Under the pieces are notes generated by a model. That model worked only from the letters and a program-made list of their open reading frames with translations, made no database searches and was not told the origin of the DNA. A stretch of 15,783 nucleotides of DNA from DASPUH01 sp035622975 (lineage in GTDB: Bacteria > Chloroflexota > Limnocylindria > Limnocylindrales > CSP1-4): the NCBI GenBank assembly GCA_035622975.1, contig DASPUH010000044.1, forward strand, positions 1-15,783. The letters run 5' to 3'. Shown here piece after piece: positions 6,617 to 15,724 of the stretch. Every line of letters starts with the position of its first letter. Positions within the stretch are counted from its first letter, which is position 1. Both the position numbers and the translations under genes were made by a program.

Positions 6617-8812
6617 TTGCCAGACACCGACAGCGCTGCCGCGTCCGTCCATCCCGCCACCCCGTCCAAGAGGCGCCGCCAGCGCGGCCAGGTCCTCGCC
6701 ATCTTCGCCGTCGCCATGGTCGTCTTCGTCGGCATCCTGGCGATCGTCGTCGACATCTCCTGGTACTGGGCCAGCAGCCTGAAGGTGCAGCGCGCGGCGG
6801 ACGCTGCGGCGCTCGCCGGCGTGGTGTGGCTGCCCGGAGACCCCAGCCGCGGCATCCAGACGGCCGCCAACGAGGCGGCCAAGGATGGCTACACCGCCGG
6901 CGTAGGTATCACCATCAGCGCCAACCAGGACTCGCTGGTCACCAGCGGCGGCAACCCGAACCAGATGGACGTCACGATCTCGGCGCCCGTCAACACGTTC
7001 TTCATGCGCCTGTTCGGGATCACCAAGATCACGACCACGCGGACGTCACACGCCGTCTACGTCCTGCCCGTGCCGATGGGCAGCCCGCAGAACTACTTCG
7101 GCGACTTCGGCAAGGTCCGCCATCCCGGCGGGGGCGTCGACCAGCCCGTTCCAGCGCAGTACGGTCCGCTCTCGCCCACCGCGAGCCACAGCCCCAACGG
7201 CTGGACGAATCCGGCCAACGCCTACACGAGCAACAACGGGTACGCCACCTCGAGCACGACGAACGCCCAGCAAGGATGGTCGTCCTTCGGGATCCCGAGC
7301 CTGCCGGGTGGGGCGACCGTCGACGGCATCCAGGTCCAGATCGAGGCCCACTCCAGCCCTGCCAACTGCCGTATCTCGGTAGCCCTGTCCTGGAACAACG
7401 GGGGTTCGTACACCACCTCGCAGACCATCACCGGCCTGACGACCAGCGACGCCCTCTATGGAGTGGGCGGAACGACGGACACGTGGGGTCGGACCTGGTC
7501 GTCGAGTGATCTCACCAACGCGAACTTCGTCGTGCGCCTCCAGGACGCCGACTCCTGCAGCGCCCACACGATCTCGGTCGACCAGGTCCAGGTCCTCGTC
7601 GCCTACCACACGACGACCTTCGTCGCCGACGCGAACCTGACCGACCCGAATGGGGCCGCCCTCGCCCCGCAGGGCTTCTGGGGGACGGTCATGAGCCAGG
7701 GCGGCGAGAGCCTCAACGGCGACATCTACTCGCCCTACTACGACAACAGCACCGGCCCGCTGGTCACCAACCCCTACTACGCCCCGACGACCTACTACAA
7801 CTACGACATCCAGATGCCTGTCGGCGGGTCGAACGGCAAGGTCTGGCTCTACGATGCGCCGTTCTGCGCCAGCGATGGGAGCGGCCAGTATGGGACGGGC
7901 GACCGGTGGCTCGACGGCGATTCGAACAGCCCCATCAGCACGTACTTCACGCTGTACGACACGAAGAACACCCAGGACCAGAGCGACGACACCCAGACCT
8001 GGGCGTCAGGGTCGACGTTCGCCCAGACCAAGGGCTACTCCGACGCGGATCTCGACGGGTCGGGCGGGACCTCGTGCGCCATGGGTGACACGGAGACGAG
8101 TTTCACCCAGGCGCATAGCGACCACCAGTGCGATGCCAGCCTCACGGCCGGCATCGACTGCCACCTGCGCTGGTTCGAGCTTCCGGCGACCCTGACCGGG
8201 GGCGAGATCTACCGCCTCCACATCACGACGACTGGCAGCACGTCACAGGTGGGTTCGGACGGCCACAACTCCTTCACCATCTGGGCCAGTGCCTCGGGTG
8301 GCACCCCGCAGGTGTATGGGGTCGGAGCGATGGAAACGTACGAGCCGCTGCCGGGCGGCGGCGCCTCGATCTTCTACCTCGCCCAGATCGGCGCCGAGCA
8401 TGCCGGGAAGACGATGCAGATCAACCTGTGGGACCCCGGCGACACAAAGCCACTATCGGCAAGCCTGAAGATCCTCGCCCCGACGGTGACGGGGTACACC
8501 CCCACCACATTCTCCTGGTCGGCCCAGAAGGTCAACTCGCAAGGCAACGTGTGCACGGGGACGGGGACCAACGTGACCTCGGTGACGACCAACGTGGGCA
8601 ACACGACCGGCACGTTCAATGGCTGCTGGCTCACCATCCTGGTCCAGATCCCGACCAACTACACGGCCCCGGCGCCACCCGGGGAAACCAACGGGGGTGG
8701 CTGGTGGAAGATCGAATACGACATGGGCGGTAGCTCGTCGGATAGCGCCTTCGACCTGACGACGTGGCAGGTCGACCTCCTGGGCAACCCGGTCCACCTC
8801 GTGGTGCCCTGA
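6617..8812 (+). CDS. TadG-like exported protein 3 (long paralogue with inserted domain)
   Basis: 731 aa from TTG 6617, chosen because GAGGA precedes it by about 8 nt. A TTG 13 codons upstream (6578) is possible but lacks a ribosome binding site. The layout matches paralogue 2: basic leader ending RRRQRG, membrane helix (about 24-48), VDISWYWASSLKVQRAADAA, SAPVNTFFMRLFGI (122-135), LPVPMGSP (150-157), the inserted beta-rich domain (about 195-331: WTNPANAY, IPSLPGGATVDGIQV, GGTTDTWGRTW), then the C-terminal region with QGFWGTVMSQGGESLNGDIY, DAPFCASD, QYGTGDRW, CHLRWFELP, GDGHNSF-like SDGHNSF, LWDPGDT and NPVHLVVP. It is far closer to paralogue 2 than to 1, so the last duplication involved the long form. 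It converges with valS, 50 bp from stop to stop. Probable Tad-pilus-associated surface protein; the exact role is unknown. Confidence 0.8.
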   Translation: MPDTDSAAASVHPATPSKRRRQRGQVLAIFAVAMVVFVGILAIVVDISWYWASSLKVQRAADAAALAGVVWLPGDPSRGIQTAANEAAKDGYTAGVGITISANQDSLVTSGGNPNQMDVTISAPVNTFFMRLFGITKITTTRTSHAVYVLPVPMGSPQNYFGDFGKVRHPGGGVDQPVPAQYGPLSPTASHSPNGWTNPANAYTSNNGYATSSTTNAQQGWSSFGIPSLPGGATVDGIQVQIEAHSSPANCRISVALSWNNGGSYTTSQTITGLTTSDALYGVGGTTDTWGRTWSSSDLTNANFVVRLQDADSCSAHTISVDQVQVLVAYHTTTFVADANLTDPNGAALAPQGFWGTVMSQGGESLNGDIYSPYYDNSTGPLVTNPYYAPTTYYNYDIQMPVGGSNGKVWLYDAPFCASDGSGQYGTGDRWLDGDSNSPISTYFTLYDTKNTQDQSDDTQTWASGSTFAQTKGYSDADLDGSGGTSCAMGDTETSFTQAHSDHQCDASLTAGIDCHLRWFELPATLTGGEIYRLHITTTGSTSQVGSDGHNSFTIWASASGGTPQVYGVGAMETYEPLPGGGASIFYLAQIGAEHAGKTMQINLWDPGDTKPLSASLKILAPTVTGYTPTTFSWSAQKVNSQGNVCTGTGTNVTSVTTNVGNTTGTFNGCWLTILVQIPTNYTAPAPPGETNGGGWWKIEYDMGGSSSDSAFDLTTWQVDLLGNPVHLVVP

Positions 8813-8833
8813 GCCGCCGACGCCGAAACCGGT

Positions 8834-8845
8834 GCGCCCGGGCGC
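8834..8845. terminator. Palindrome between convergent TadG-like 3 and valS
   Basis: GCGCCCGGGCGC is self-complementary and lies in the 50-bp gap between the two stop codons, where a bidirectional terminator would be expected. The stem has no real loop and no T-run on either side, so support is mainly positional. Confidence 0.25.
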
Positions 8846-8862
8846 CGACTCGGGGTGAGCGC

Positions 8863-11580
8863 CTACCTGGTGATCAGGCGCGCCTCCAGGCGTGCCACCT
8901 GCTCCCGCAACCCGGCCGCCCGTGCGCGCGCGCCCTGGACCACGCTCGCCGGGGCGCGGCTGGTGAAGGAGGCGTCGGCCAGGCGGGCCTCGGCCGCGCC
9001 AAGACGCGCCCGCAGGTCCGCCAGCTCGCGCTGCACGCGCGCCCGATCGCGGTCGACGTCCGCCCCGCTCCGCCGGAGGGCGGCCTCCAGCGCGCCCGCC
9101 AGGACGTGGATGGTGCCTGCCTCGTCTGCTGCGGCGAGGCGATCATCGGCCACGGTGACCGGTGCCAGGCGAGTCAGACGGCCGAACGGCACGACCAGCC
9201 CGGCATAGGCCGCCCGGACGGCCGGATCGGGGAGCGACAGTTCGGCGGCAAGGCGCTCGGCGGGGGCGATGCCGGCCTCGGCGCGGGCGTTGCGCACAGC
9301 GCGGACGAGCTCGAGCAGGGCCCCCATGGCTCGCGCCTGAACGGGGTCGGCGAGGGCCCGCTCGGAGGCGGCTCGGGGCCAGCCGGCCACGATGAGCAGC
9401 TCCGGGTCCCCGGTGGCATGGGGCAGGCGCCCCCAGATCGCCTCGGTCAGGAAGGGCATCACCGGGTGCAGCAGGCGCAGGTAGCGATCGAGCGCCCAGA
9501 CGAGCACCCGCCACGTCGCCTCGCGCTCGGCCGGCCGGGTCGCCGGGTCGGCGAGGCGCGCCTTGGCGAGCTCCAGGTACTGGTCGCAGTACGTGCTCCA
9601 GATGGCCTCGTGCAGGGCGCGGGTCGCGTCGCCCAGCTGCAGGGCGTCGAAGGCAAGGGTGACCTGCTCGATCGTGCCGGCCAGGTCGGCCAGCAGCCAG
9701 TGCTCGGCCGGGCCCAGGTCGGCGGCCGGCGGGAGGGCGAGCACGGCGTCGTCGGGGAGGTCGGCCGGCCGGGCTCCCAAAACGTAGCGAGCGGCGTTCC
9801 ACAGCTTGTTGCCGAAGTTCCGGGCGCCCTCCAGGCGCGTGGGTGAGAGCCGCAGGTCGGCGCCCGGGGCGACCCCGTTGACCAGGGCGAAGCGGAGGCT
9901 GTCGGCCCCGATGTCGTCGATCACCCCAAGCGGGTCCACGACGTTGCCCTTGGTCTTGGACATCTTCTGGCCGTATGGATCGCGCACCAGCCCGGAGAGG
10001 TAGACCGCCCCGAAGGGGGCTTCGCCGGTGAGCCACTCGCCCAGCATCATCATCCGGGCGACCCAGAAGAAGATGATGTCGTAGCCGGTCTCCATGACGG
10101 TACCGGGGTAGTAACGCGCCAGGTCGGGCGTCCGGACCGGCCAACCCAGCGTGGAGAAGGGCCACAAGCCGCTGCTGAACCACGTGTCGAAGATGTCCGG
10201 ATCCTGCTCCAGCTGGGCCGTGGGCCGGCCGCAGGTGGCGCACGCGGCGGGACCCTCGGCCAGCTCCGACACGCTCACGTGGCCGTCGGGGCAGTACCAG
10301 GCGGGGATGCGGTGGCCCCACCACAGCTGGCGGCTCAGGTTCCAGTCATGGATCTGCTCGAGCCAGCCGAAGAAGACCTTCTCGAAGCGCCGCGGCACGA
10401 TCCGCGTCCGCCCCTCCCGGACGGCGGCCAGCGCCTTGGCCGCCAGCGGCTCCATGCGCAGGAACCACTGCGTCTTGAGCCGCGGCTCGATCACGTCGTC
10501 ACTGCGCTGGCAGCGTCCCACGACCATCTCGTGCGGCGCGGTGCTCACCAGGTCACCTAGTGCCTCCAGGTCGGCCACGATGCGGCGACGCGCCTCGAGG
10601 CGGTCCAGGCCCTCGTACGACCCGGGGCAGCTGACGTGCGCGGCGTCATCCAGGACCGTGACACGGGCGAGGCCATGGCGCAGCCCGATCTCCAGGTCGG
10701 TCTGGTCGTGGGCCGGGGTGACCTTGACGGCACCGGTGCCGAAGCCGCGGTCGACCGCGTCGTCGGCGATGACCGGCACGTCGCGTCCGGTGAAGGGGAT
10801 GCGCACGCGGCGCCCCACCAGCGCGGCGTACCGCTCGTCGGCGGGGTGGACCGCCACGGCCGTGTCACCGAGCAGCGTCTCAGGCCGCGTCGTGGCCACC
10901 GCGATGACCGCCCCGGGCTCCGGTTCGCCATCCGCCCCCACGAGGTGGTAGACGATCGTCCACAGGGTTCCCGTCTCCGGGGTGGCGATGACCTCCAGGT
11001 CGGACACGCTCGTGCGGCAGCCGGGGCACCAGTTGACGAGCGCCTCGGTGCGGTAGGCGAGGCCGTCGTCGAAGAGCCGCTTGAAGGCGGTCCGCACCGC
11101 CTGCGCCGAACGATCGTCCATCGTGAAGCGTTCGCGGCCCCAGTCCAGCGAGCCACCGACGCGCTCCAGCTGGCCGCGCATGATGGGCCGGGTGGCGGCC
11201 ACGAACGCCCGCATGCGATCGAGGTACGCCTCGCGGCCAAGGGAGGCGCGGCTCTGGCCCTCCTTGGCCAGCATCCGGTCCAGGACCACCTGGGCCGCGA
11301 TCGAGGCGTGGTCCATCCCCGGCAGCCAGAGCGTCGGCCGGCCGCTCATGCGGGCGTGGCGGATGAGCGCATCCTCCACCGCCGTGCGCTGGGCATGGCC
11401 CAGGTGGAGCGCCCCCGTCACGTTGGGCGGCGGCTGGATGATGACGAACGGCAGTTTGGCCGGATCGGCACGGCTGCCCGTGCCGTCCGGGGCGAAGACA
11501 TCGGCCGCCAGCCAGCGCTCGTAGATCCCCGTCTCCACCGCCGACGGGTCGTAGGCCTTGGGCATGTCGATGTCGGTCAT
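8863..11580 (-). CDS. valS: Valyl-tRNA synthetase
   Basis: Charges tRNA-Val with valine in the cytoplasm. 905 aa, a normal length. The start ATG 11580 (MTDIDMPKAYDPS) has GGAG about 10 nt upstream; the frame is open for 54 more codons, but that stretch is the T-box leader. Class I motifs: HLGH at 59-62 after PPPNVTGAL, and KMSKT at 539-543 in GQKMSKTKGNVVDP. The CP1 editing domain shows TTRPETLLGDTAVAVHP. WCPGCRTSVSDLEV and the DWNLSRQLWWGHRIPAWYC block are ValRS/IleRS-type, and a ValRS-type C-terminal coiled coil (about residues 835-905, many Arg/Leu/Ala/Glu) separates it from IleRS. Small variations: KMSKT instead of KMSKS, and DHASIAAQ where many homologues have DHAGIATQ. It is transcribed leftwards from a T-box leader and converges with TadG-like 3. 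Confidence 0.97.
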   Translation of the reverse strand: MTDIDMPKAYDPSAVETGIYERWLAADVFAPDGTGSRADPAKLPFVIIQPPPNVTGALHLGHAQRTAVEDALIRHARMSGRPTLWLPGMDHASIAAQVVLDRMLAKEGQSRASLGREAYLDRMRAFVAATRPIMRGQLERVGGSLDWGRERFTMDDRSAQAVRTAFKRLFDDGLAYRTEALVNWCPGCRTSVSDLEVIATPETGTLWTIVYHLVGADGEPEPGAVIAVATTRPETLLGDTAVAVHPADERYAALVGRRVRIPFTGRDVPVIADDAVDRGFGTGAVKVTPAHDQTDLEIGLRHGLARVTVLDDAAHVSCPGSYEGLDRLEARRRIVADLEALGDLVSTAPHEMVVGRCQRSDDVIEPRLKTQWFLRMEPLAAKALAAVREGRTRIVPRRFEKVFFGWLEQIHDWNLSRQLWWGHRIPAWYCPDGHVSVSELAEGPAACATCGRPTAQLEQDPDIFDTWFSSGLWPFSTLGWPVRTPDLARYYPGTVMETGYDIIFFWVARMMMLGEWLTGEAPFGAVYLSGLVRDPYGQKMSKTKGNVVDPLGVIDDIGADSLRFALVNGVAPGADLRLSPTRLEGARNFGNKLWNAARYVLGARPADLPDDAVLALPPAADLGPAEHWLLADLAGTIEQVTLAFDALQLGDATRALHEAIWSTYCDQYLELAKARLADPATRPAEREATWRVLVWALDRYLRLLHPVMPFLTEAIWGRLPHATGDPELLIVAGWPRAASERALADPVQARAMGALLELVRAVRNARAEAGIAPAERLAAELSLPDPAVRAAYAGLVVPFGRLTRLAPVTVADDRLAAADEAGTIHVLAGALEAALRRSGADVDRDRARVQRELADLRARLGAAEARLADASFTSRAPASVVQGARARAAGLREQVARLEARLITR

Positions 11581-11599
11581 GGCCGGTCGCTCCCGAAGA

Positions 11600-11845
11600 T
11601 GGAACGCCCCGCTCGTCCAGCGGACGAACGGGGTCGTGGTACCACCTGCTGGTCTGGCCTCCCGACGCGGTCCGGTCATCCCGGCCCGCCCGATGCCGGC
11701 CGTCGGGGGCCCTCGCGGCGCGCTATCGGGCGCCACCCGCACGGCTCGCGAGCGACGTTCACGCTCCCCTGCCGCCGCGGGCTTGCAGCCGATGGCCCGC
11801 GGTCTCTGGACGGCCGTCCGAAGCGCTACTCCTCTCGGTCAGCGC
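11600..11845 (-). promoter_or_regulatory. T-box riboswitch (tRNA-Val sensing) controlling valS
   Basis: Read on the minus strand. Stem I: AGTA (11830-11827) faces GAA (11760-11758) across the helix GCGCTT/GAGCGT, forming the loop-E specifier bulge; Val codon GUC follows at 11756-11754. AGAGA (11807-11803) precedes the distal stem CCGCGGG/CCCGCGG (11802-11775) with GGCTGCAAG in its loop, like the T-loop region of stem I. Antiterminator: CCAGC-A-GG (11652-11645) pairs with CC-GCTGG (11623-11617), and ACGA (11637-11634) pairs with TCGT (11627-11624). Between them is the 7-nt bulge TGGTACC (11644-11638), whose UGGU pairs with the ACCA end of an uncharged tRNA-Val. Competing terminator: a 12-bp stem at 11633-11607 followed by a weakly U-rich stretch. 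Uncharged tRNA-Val should favour the antiterminator and valS expression. Whether control is transcriptional or by access to the ribosome binding site is open. Confidence 0.92.
11607..11633 (-). terminator. T-box terminator hairpin in the valS leader
   Basis: On the minus strand, CCCCGTTCGTCC (11633-11622), loop GCT, then GGACGAGCGGGG (11618-11607) form a 12-bp stem with one G-U pair. The following bases (CGTTCCATCTTC) are only moderately U-rich. The 5' arm and loop are the same bases that form the 3' side of the antiterminator, so the two folds exclude each other. Confidence 0.8.
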
Positions 11846-11858
11846 CGTGAAGGGCGCG

Positions 11859-11864
11859 AGTGTA
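11859..11864 (-). promoter_or_regulatory. Possible -10 element of the valS promoter
   Basis: TACACT (11864-11859, minus strand) matches TATAAT in 4 of 6 bases and would start transcription about 10-20 nt before stem I of the T-box. It lies in the 29 bp just after the TrmH-family stop codon. No clear -35 was found, so an independent promoter is plausible but unproven. Read-through from the clp operon would also pass through the T-box. Confidence 0.35.
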
Positions 11865-11893
11865 GCACGCGATCGTGGCGATCCCGGTCGCGT

Positions 11894-12712
11894 TCAGGCC
11901 GCGTCGCGCTGTCGGCGCGCCTCGTAGAAGAGCACGGCCGCGGCGGCCGCCACCGACAGGCTGTCGGCCAGGCCGGCCATCGGCAGGCTCACCGCGACGA
12001 CCGACGGGCCGCGCCAGCGATCGCTCAGGCCGGCCGCCTCGCTGCCCAGCACCATCGCCGTCCCGGCGCGGTAGTCCACGGCGGTGTAGCGCCGCGCGGC
12101 GTCGACCCTGGCCACGATGACGGCCAGCCCCAGGCGGCGCAGCCAGGCCTGGACGTCGTCCGTGCCGGCGGCCGCCACCGGGACGCTGAAGATGCAGCCC
12201 AGGCTGGCGCGGATCGTATTGGGGTTGTAGAGGTCCGTGCCCGGGTCCGCGAGCACGACCGCGTCCACCCCGGCGGCATCCGCCGTGCGCAGGACGGCCC
12301 CCACGTTGCCCGGCTTCTGGACGCCTTCCAGCACGGCCACGAGGGGCGACGCTCCCAGCCGCAGGTCGTCCACGCCCTTGCGCGGGGGTCGAACCACGGC
12401 CACGATCCCATCGCTGCGGTCCCCGTAGGCGAGTCGGGCATGGGCCTGCGGCCCCACCTCCAGCCGCACGTCGCGCCCTTGCCGCGCCCGGGCGTCAAGT
12501 GCGTCCAGCAGGGTGAGGCCGTCAGGGCCGTGGACCAGGGAGCGGCAGACGAACACGGTCTCCACCGCCACCCCGGCCTGCATCGCACGCCAGGTCTCGC
12601 GCGCCCCGTCCACCAGTGTCAGGCCGGTCTCGTCCCGGCGGCGCCGGTCGCGCAGGGCGTGGGCCGCGGCGACGCGAGGATTGCGGGGCGAAGTGATGGG
12701 TTCGTCGGTCAC
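11894..12712 (-). CDS. SpoU/TrmH-family RNA 2'-O-ribose methyltransferase
   Basis: Transfers a methyl group from SAM to a ribose 2'-OH of rRNA or tRNA. 272 aa. The N-terminal part (about 1-115) looks like the SpoU substrate-binding domain (SPRNPRVAAAHALRDRRRRD, LVDGARE). The C-terminal SPOUT knot domain has motif 1 at 129-147 (EGVQKPGNVGAVLRTADAAG), motif 2 at 221-230 (VLGSEAAGLS) and motif 3 at 243-264 (LPMAGLADSLSVAAAAAVLF then YE). In motif 3 the usual SLNV reads SLSV. The GTG start at 12712 overlaps the stop of the upstream methyltransferase (GTGA), indicating translational coupling. It is most like 23S rRNA (RlmB/TsnR-like) enzymes, but the target base cannot be told from sequence alone, so I give no symbol. 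Confidence 0.88.
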   Translation of the reverse strand: MTDEPITSPRNPRVAAAHALRDRRRRDETGLTLVDGARETWRAMQAGVAVETVFVCRSLVHGPDGLTLLDALDARARQGRDVRLEVGPQAHARLAYGDRSDGIVAVVRPPRKGVDDLRLGASPLVAVLEGVQKPGNVGAVLRTADAAGVDAVVLADPGTDLYNPNTIRASLGCIFSVPVAAAGTDDVQAWLRRLGLAVIVARVDAARRYTAVDYRAGTAMVLGSEAAGLSDRWRGPSVVAVSLPMAGLADSLSVAAAAAVLFYEARRQRDAA

Positions 12713-13476
12713 GGTCGCACCACGACCATCGTGCCGACCTCCACCGCCCGGCCGTCATCGGTGACCAGCCGGAGGGCAGTGACCTCCGGGCGTACCAGCG
12801 CGCCATGCCAGGCCGCACGGACGACGTCGATCAGGTCGTCGGCCGAGAGTGCAGCCGAGTGGCTGGTCAGGACCAGCATCGGCGGCCCGTCCCCGGCACC
12901 AAGCTCGCGGCACGCTGCCAGCAGGGCCGGCAGGTCCGCCGCCAGGTGCCAGCGACGGGCTCCGGTACCATGCCCGTAGGCCGGCGGGTCGGCCACCACG
13001 AGGTCGTAGCGGCGACCGCGCCGCGCCTCGCGAGCCGCGAACGCGGCCGCGTCGTCGATGATCCAGCGGACGGGCGCGCCGGCCAGGCCCGACAGCGCGG
13101 CGTTGCGCCGGGCCCAGGCCACGGCCGTCCGGGCGGCGTCGACGTGGGTCACCGCCCCTCCGGCGCTCGCCGCGGCCAGGGTCGCGCCGCCGGTGTGGGC
13201 GAAGAGGTTCAGGACGCGCGCCCGACCCGCCGCCGCTGCGGCGCCGATGATCGCCCAGGCGGCCGCGTGCTCCGGGTAGCAGCCGACCTCGCCCGAGGTG
13301 GTCGGGCGCAACTCCAGGCGGAAGGAGCCGGCATCCACCGTCCACGGGCTGGACGCGCCCGGAGCGGCGATCCAGCGCCCGCTCGGCCCGTCGCGCTCGT
13401 AACGCAGGTCGGCGCCCGGCCAGCGGGCCGGATCGCGGGGCCGCAAGCGCTCCGCGCCGGCGGCGGGACGATCCAC
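12709..13476 (-). CDS. Class I SAM-dependent methyltransferase, RlmI-like (start uncertain)
   Basis: Probable rRNA-type methyltransferase of the Rossmann-fold, RlmI/RlmK-related group. From GTG 13476 it has 255 aa, with the SAM-binding motif I LNLFAHTGG at 89-97, an acidic residue after the next strand (HVDAA), and motif IV DPPAYG at 163-168. GEVGCYPEHAAAW before motif I matches the 'GxFPEQ..nW' step of such proteins. The GTG is the first standard start, but the frame upstream still reads like the family N-terminus (HELLDLGGGRRLERFG, then SRIVDRPAAGAERL), so the real start is probably near 13545 (CTG) even though no ATG, GTG or TTG exists up to the in-frame stop at 13657. It lies 106 bp (or about 37 bp with CTG) after clpX and overlaps the next gene by 4 bp. 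Substrate unknown. Confidence 0.8.
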   Translation of the reverse strand: MDRPAAGAERLRPRDPARWPGADLRYERDGPSGRWIAAPGASSPWTVDAGSFRLELRPTTSGEVGCYPEHAAAWAIIGAAAAAGRARVLNLFAHTGGATLAAASAGGAVTHVDAARTAVAWARRNAALSGLAGAPVRWIIDDAAAFAAREARRGRRYDLVVADPPAYGHGTGARRWHLAADLPALLAACRELGAGDGPPMLVLTSHSAALSADDLIDVVRAAWHGALVRPEVTALRLVTDDGRAVEVGTMVVVRP

Positions 13477-13582
13477 GATGCGCGACCCGAAGCGCTCCAG
13501 CCGACGACCCCCGCCGAGGTCCAGAAGCTCGTGATCGAGGGCCAGCGTGGCCCGATCAGCCGCGCTGACGCTGGGCCGTGGC

Positions 13583-14884
<1,302 letters not shown>

Positions 14885-14926
14885 CTGGCTCGTGCCCTCG
14901 CCTACCCGGTCAGCCGGCCGTCCCGG

Positions 14927-15724
14927 TCATTCGCTGTTCGGCTTGCGCGCCGGTTCAGGTGCATCCTCTGACTCCCCGCTGGGTTTGGCAGCCCCCTGTT
15001 CGTCATGGCCCTTGGCGATGAGCGAGCTGCCCGGCCGGTTGAAGATGGCATCGATGATGCCATACGCCTGTGCCGCCTCGGGGGACATGAAGTAGTCGCG
15101 CTCCGTGTCGTGGCGGACCTTCTCCACGGTCTGGCCGGTGTGGTGGGCCAGGATCTCGTGCATCTTCTCGTTGAGCGCCTCGAGCTCCTTGACCTGGATG
15201 AACACGTCGGGCGTGTTGCCACGGTAGCCGCCCGAGCCCTGGTGGATCATGATCCGGCTGTTGGGCAGGGAGTAACGCTTGCCCTTGGCGCCGGCGGCCA
15301 GCAGGACGCTGGCCATGCTCGCGGCCAGACCGATGCAGATCGTGCTGACAGGCGCGCGCAGGTACTCCATCGTGTCGTAGATGGCGAGGCCCGAGGTGAC
15401 CACGCCACCCGGCGAGTTGATGTACAGGCTGATGTCGCGCTCGGGGTCCTCCGATTCCAGGAAGAGGAGCTGGGCGATGATGAGGTTGGCGACGTGGTCC
15501 TCCACGACGTCGCCCAGGAAGACGATGCGCTCCTTCAGCAGGCGACTGTAGATGTCGTAGGCGCGTTCACCGCGGCTCGACGACTCGATGACCATCGGCA
15601 CGAGCATGGCCCGGGCACTGAGGGCCGCCGTCAGGGCATGGGAGTCACTGGCGAAGGCGGCGGCGGTCGTGGCCTGGGCGGCGGCGAGCGCGTGGCGGGT
15701 ATCGGGGACACGGACGCGGGTCAT
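14927..15724 (-). CDS. clpP: ATP-dependent Clp protease proteolytic subunit ClpP
   Basis: Serine protease that forms the ClpXP barrel. 265 aa as read. Catalytic triad Ser136 (GLAASMAS), His161 (RIMIHQ) and Asp210 (DTERDYF), each exactly 39 higher than E. coli ClpP numbering. Oxyanion/strand motif INSPGG at 102-107. The mature-like N-terminus (LVPMVIESSSRGERAYDIYSRLL) starts near residue 41, so residues 1-39 form an Ala-rich extension. I keep ATG 15724 because AAGGA lies 8 nt upstream and the ATG overlaps the previous stop (ATGA), whereas Met40 (15607) has no ribosome binding site. The extension may be a propeptide. The C-terminal tail of about 35 residues is hydrophilic (GHDEQGAAKPSGESEDAPEP) and longer than in E. 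coli ClpP. It is followed by clpX. Confidence 0.97.
   Translation of the reverse strand: MTRVRVPDTRHALAAAQATTAAAFASDSHALTAALSARAMLVPMVIESSSRGERAYDIYSRLLKERIVFLGDVVEDHVANLIIAQLLFLESEDPERDISLYINSPGGVVTSGLAIYDTMEYLRAPVSTICIGLAASMASVLLAAGAKGKRYSLPNSRIMIHQGSGGYRGNTPDVFIQVKELEALNEKMHEILAHHTGQTVEKVRHDTERDYFMSPEAAQAYGIIDAIFNRPGSSLIAKGHDEQGAAKPSGESEDAPEPARKPNSE

Larger units (their letters stand above)
1978..8812 (+). repeat. Tandem array of three paralogous TadG-like genes
   Basis: The three genes align from the transmembrane anchor to the last residue. Shared blocks, in order, are RGQVLAIF, WYW...VQRAADAAALAG, VWLPG, NTFFMRLFGI, LPVPMGSP, NGD.Y.P, FCA, YG.GD.W, VYG.G.M.T, FYLAQI, DPGD, WW.IEY and NPVHLVVP. 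Copies 2 and 3 share an extra domain. This indicates at least two duplications, with gain or loss of one domain in between. I did not compute identities. Confidence 0.75.

Noticed and set aside
8874..11240. Several open frames on both strands inside valS
   Set aside because: Shadows of the ValRS frame caused by high GC. None carries a domain.
11581..11742. 54-codon N-terminal extension of ValRS
   Set aside because: The bases form the T-box antiterminator and terminator. The translated extension is Arg/Pro/Gly-rich and unlike ValRS, and ATG 11580 has its own ribosome binding site.
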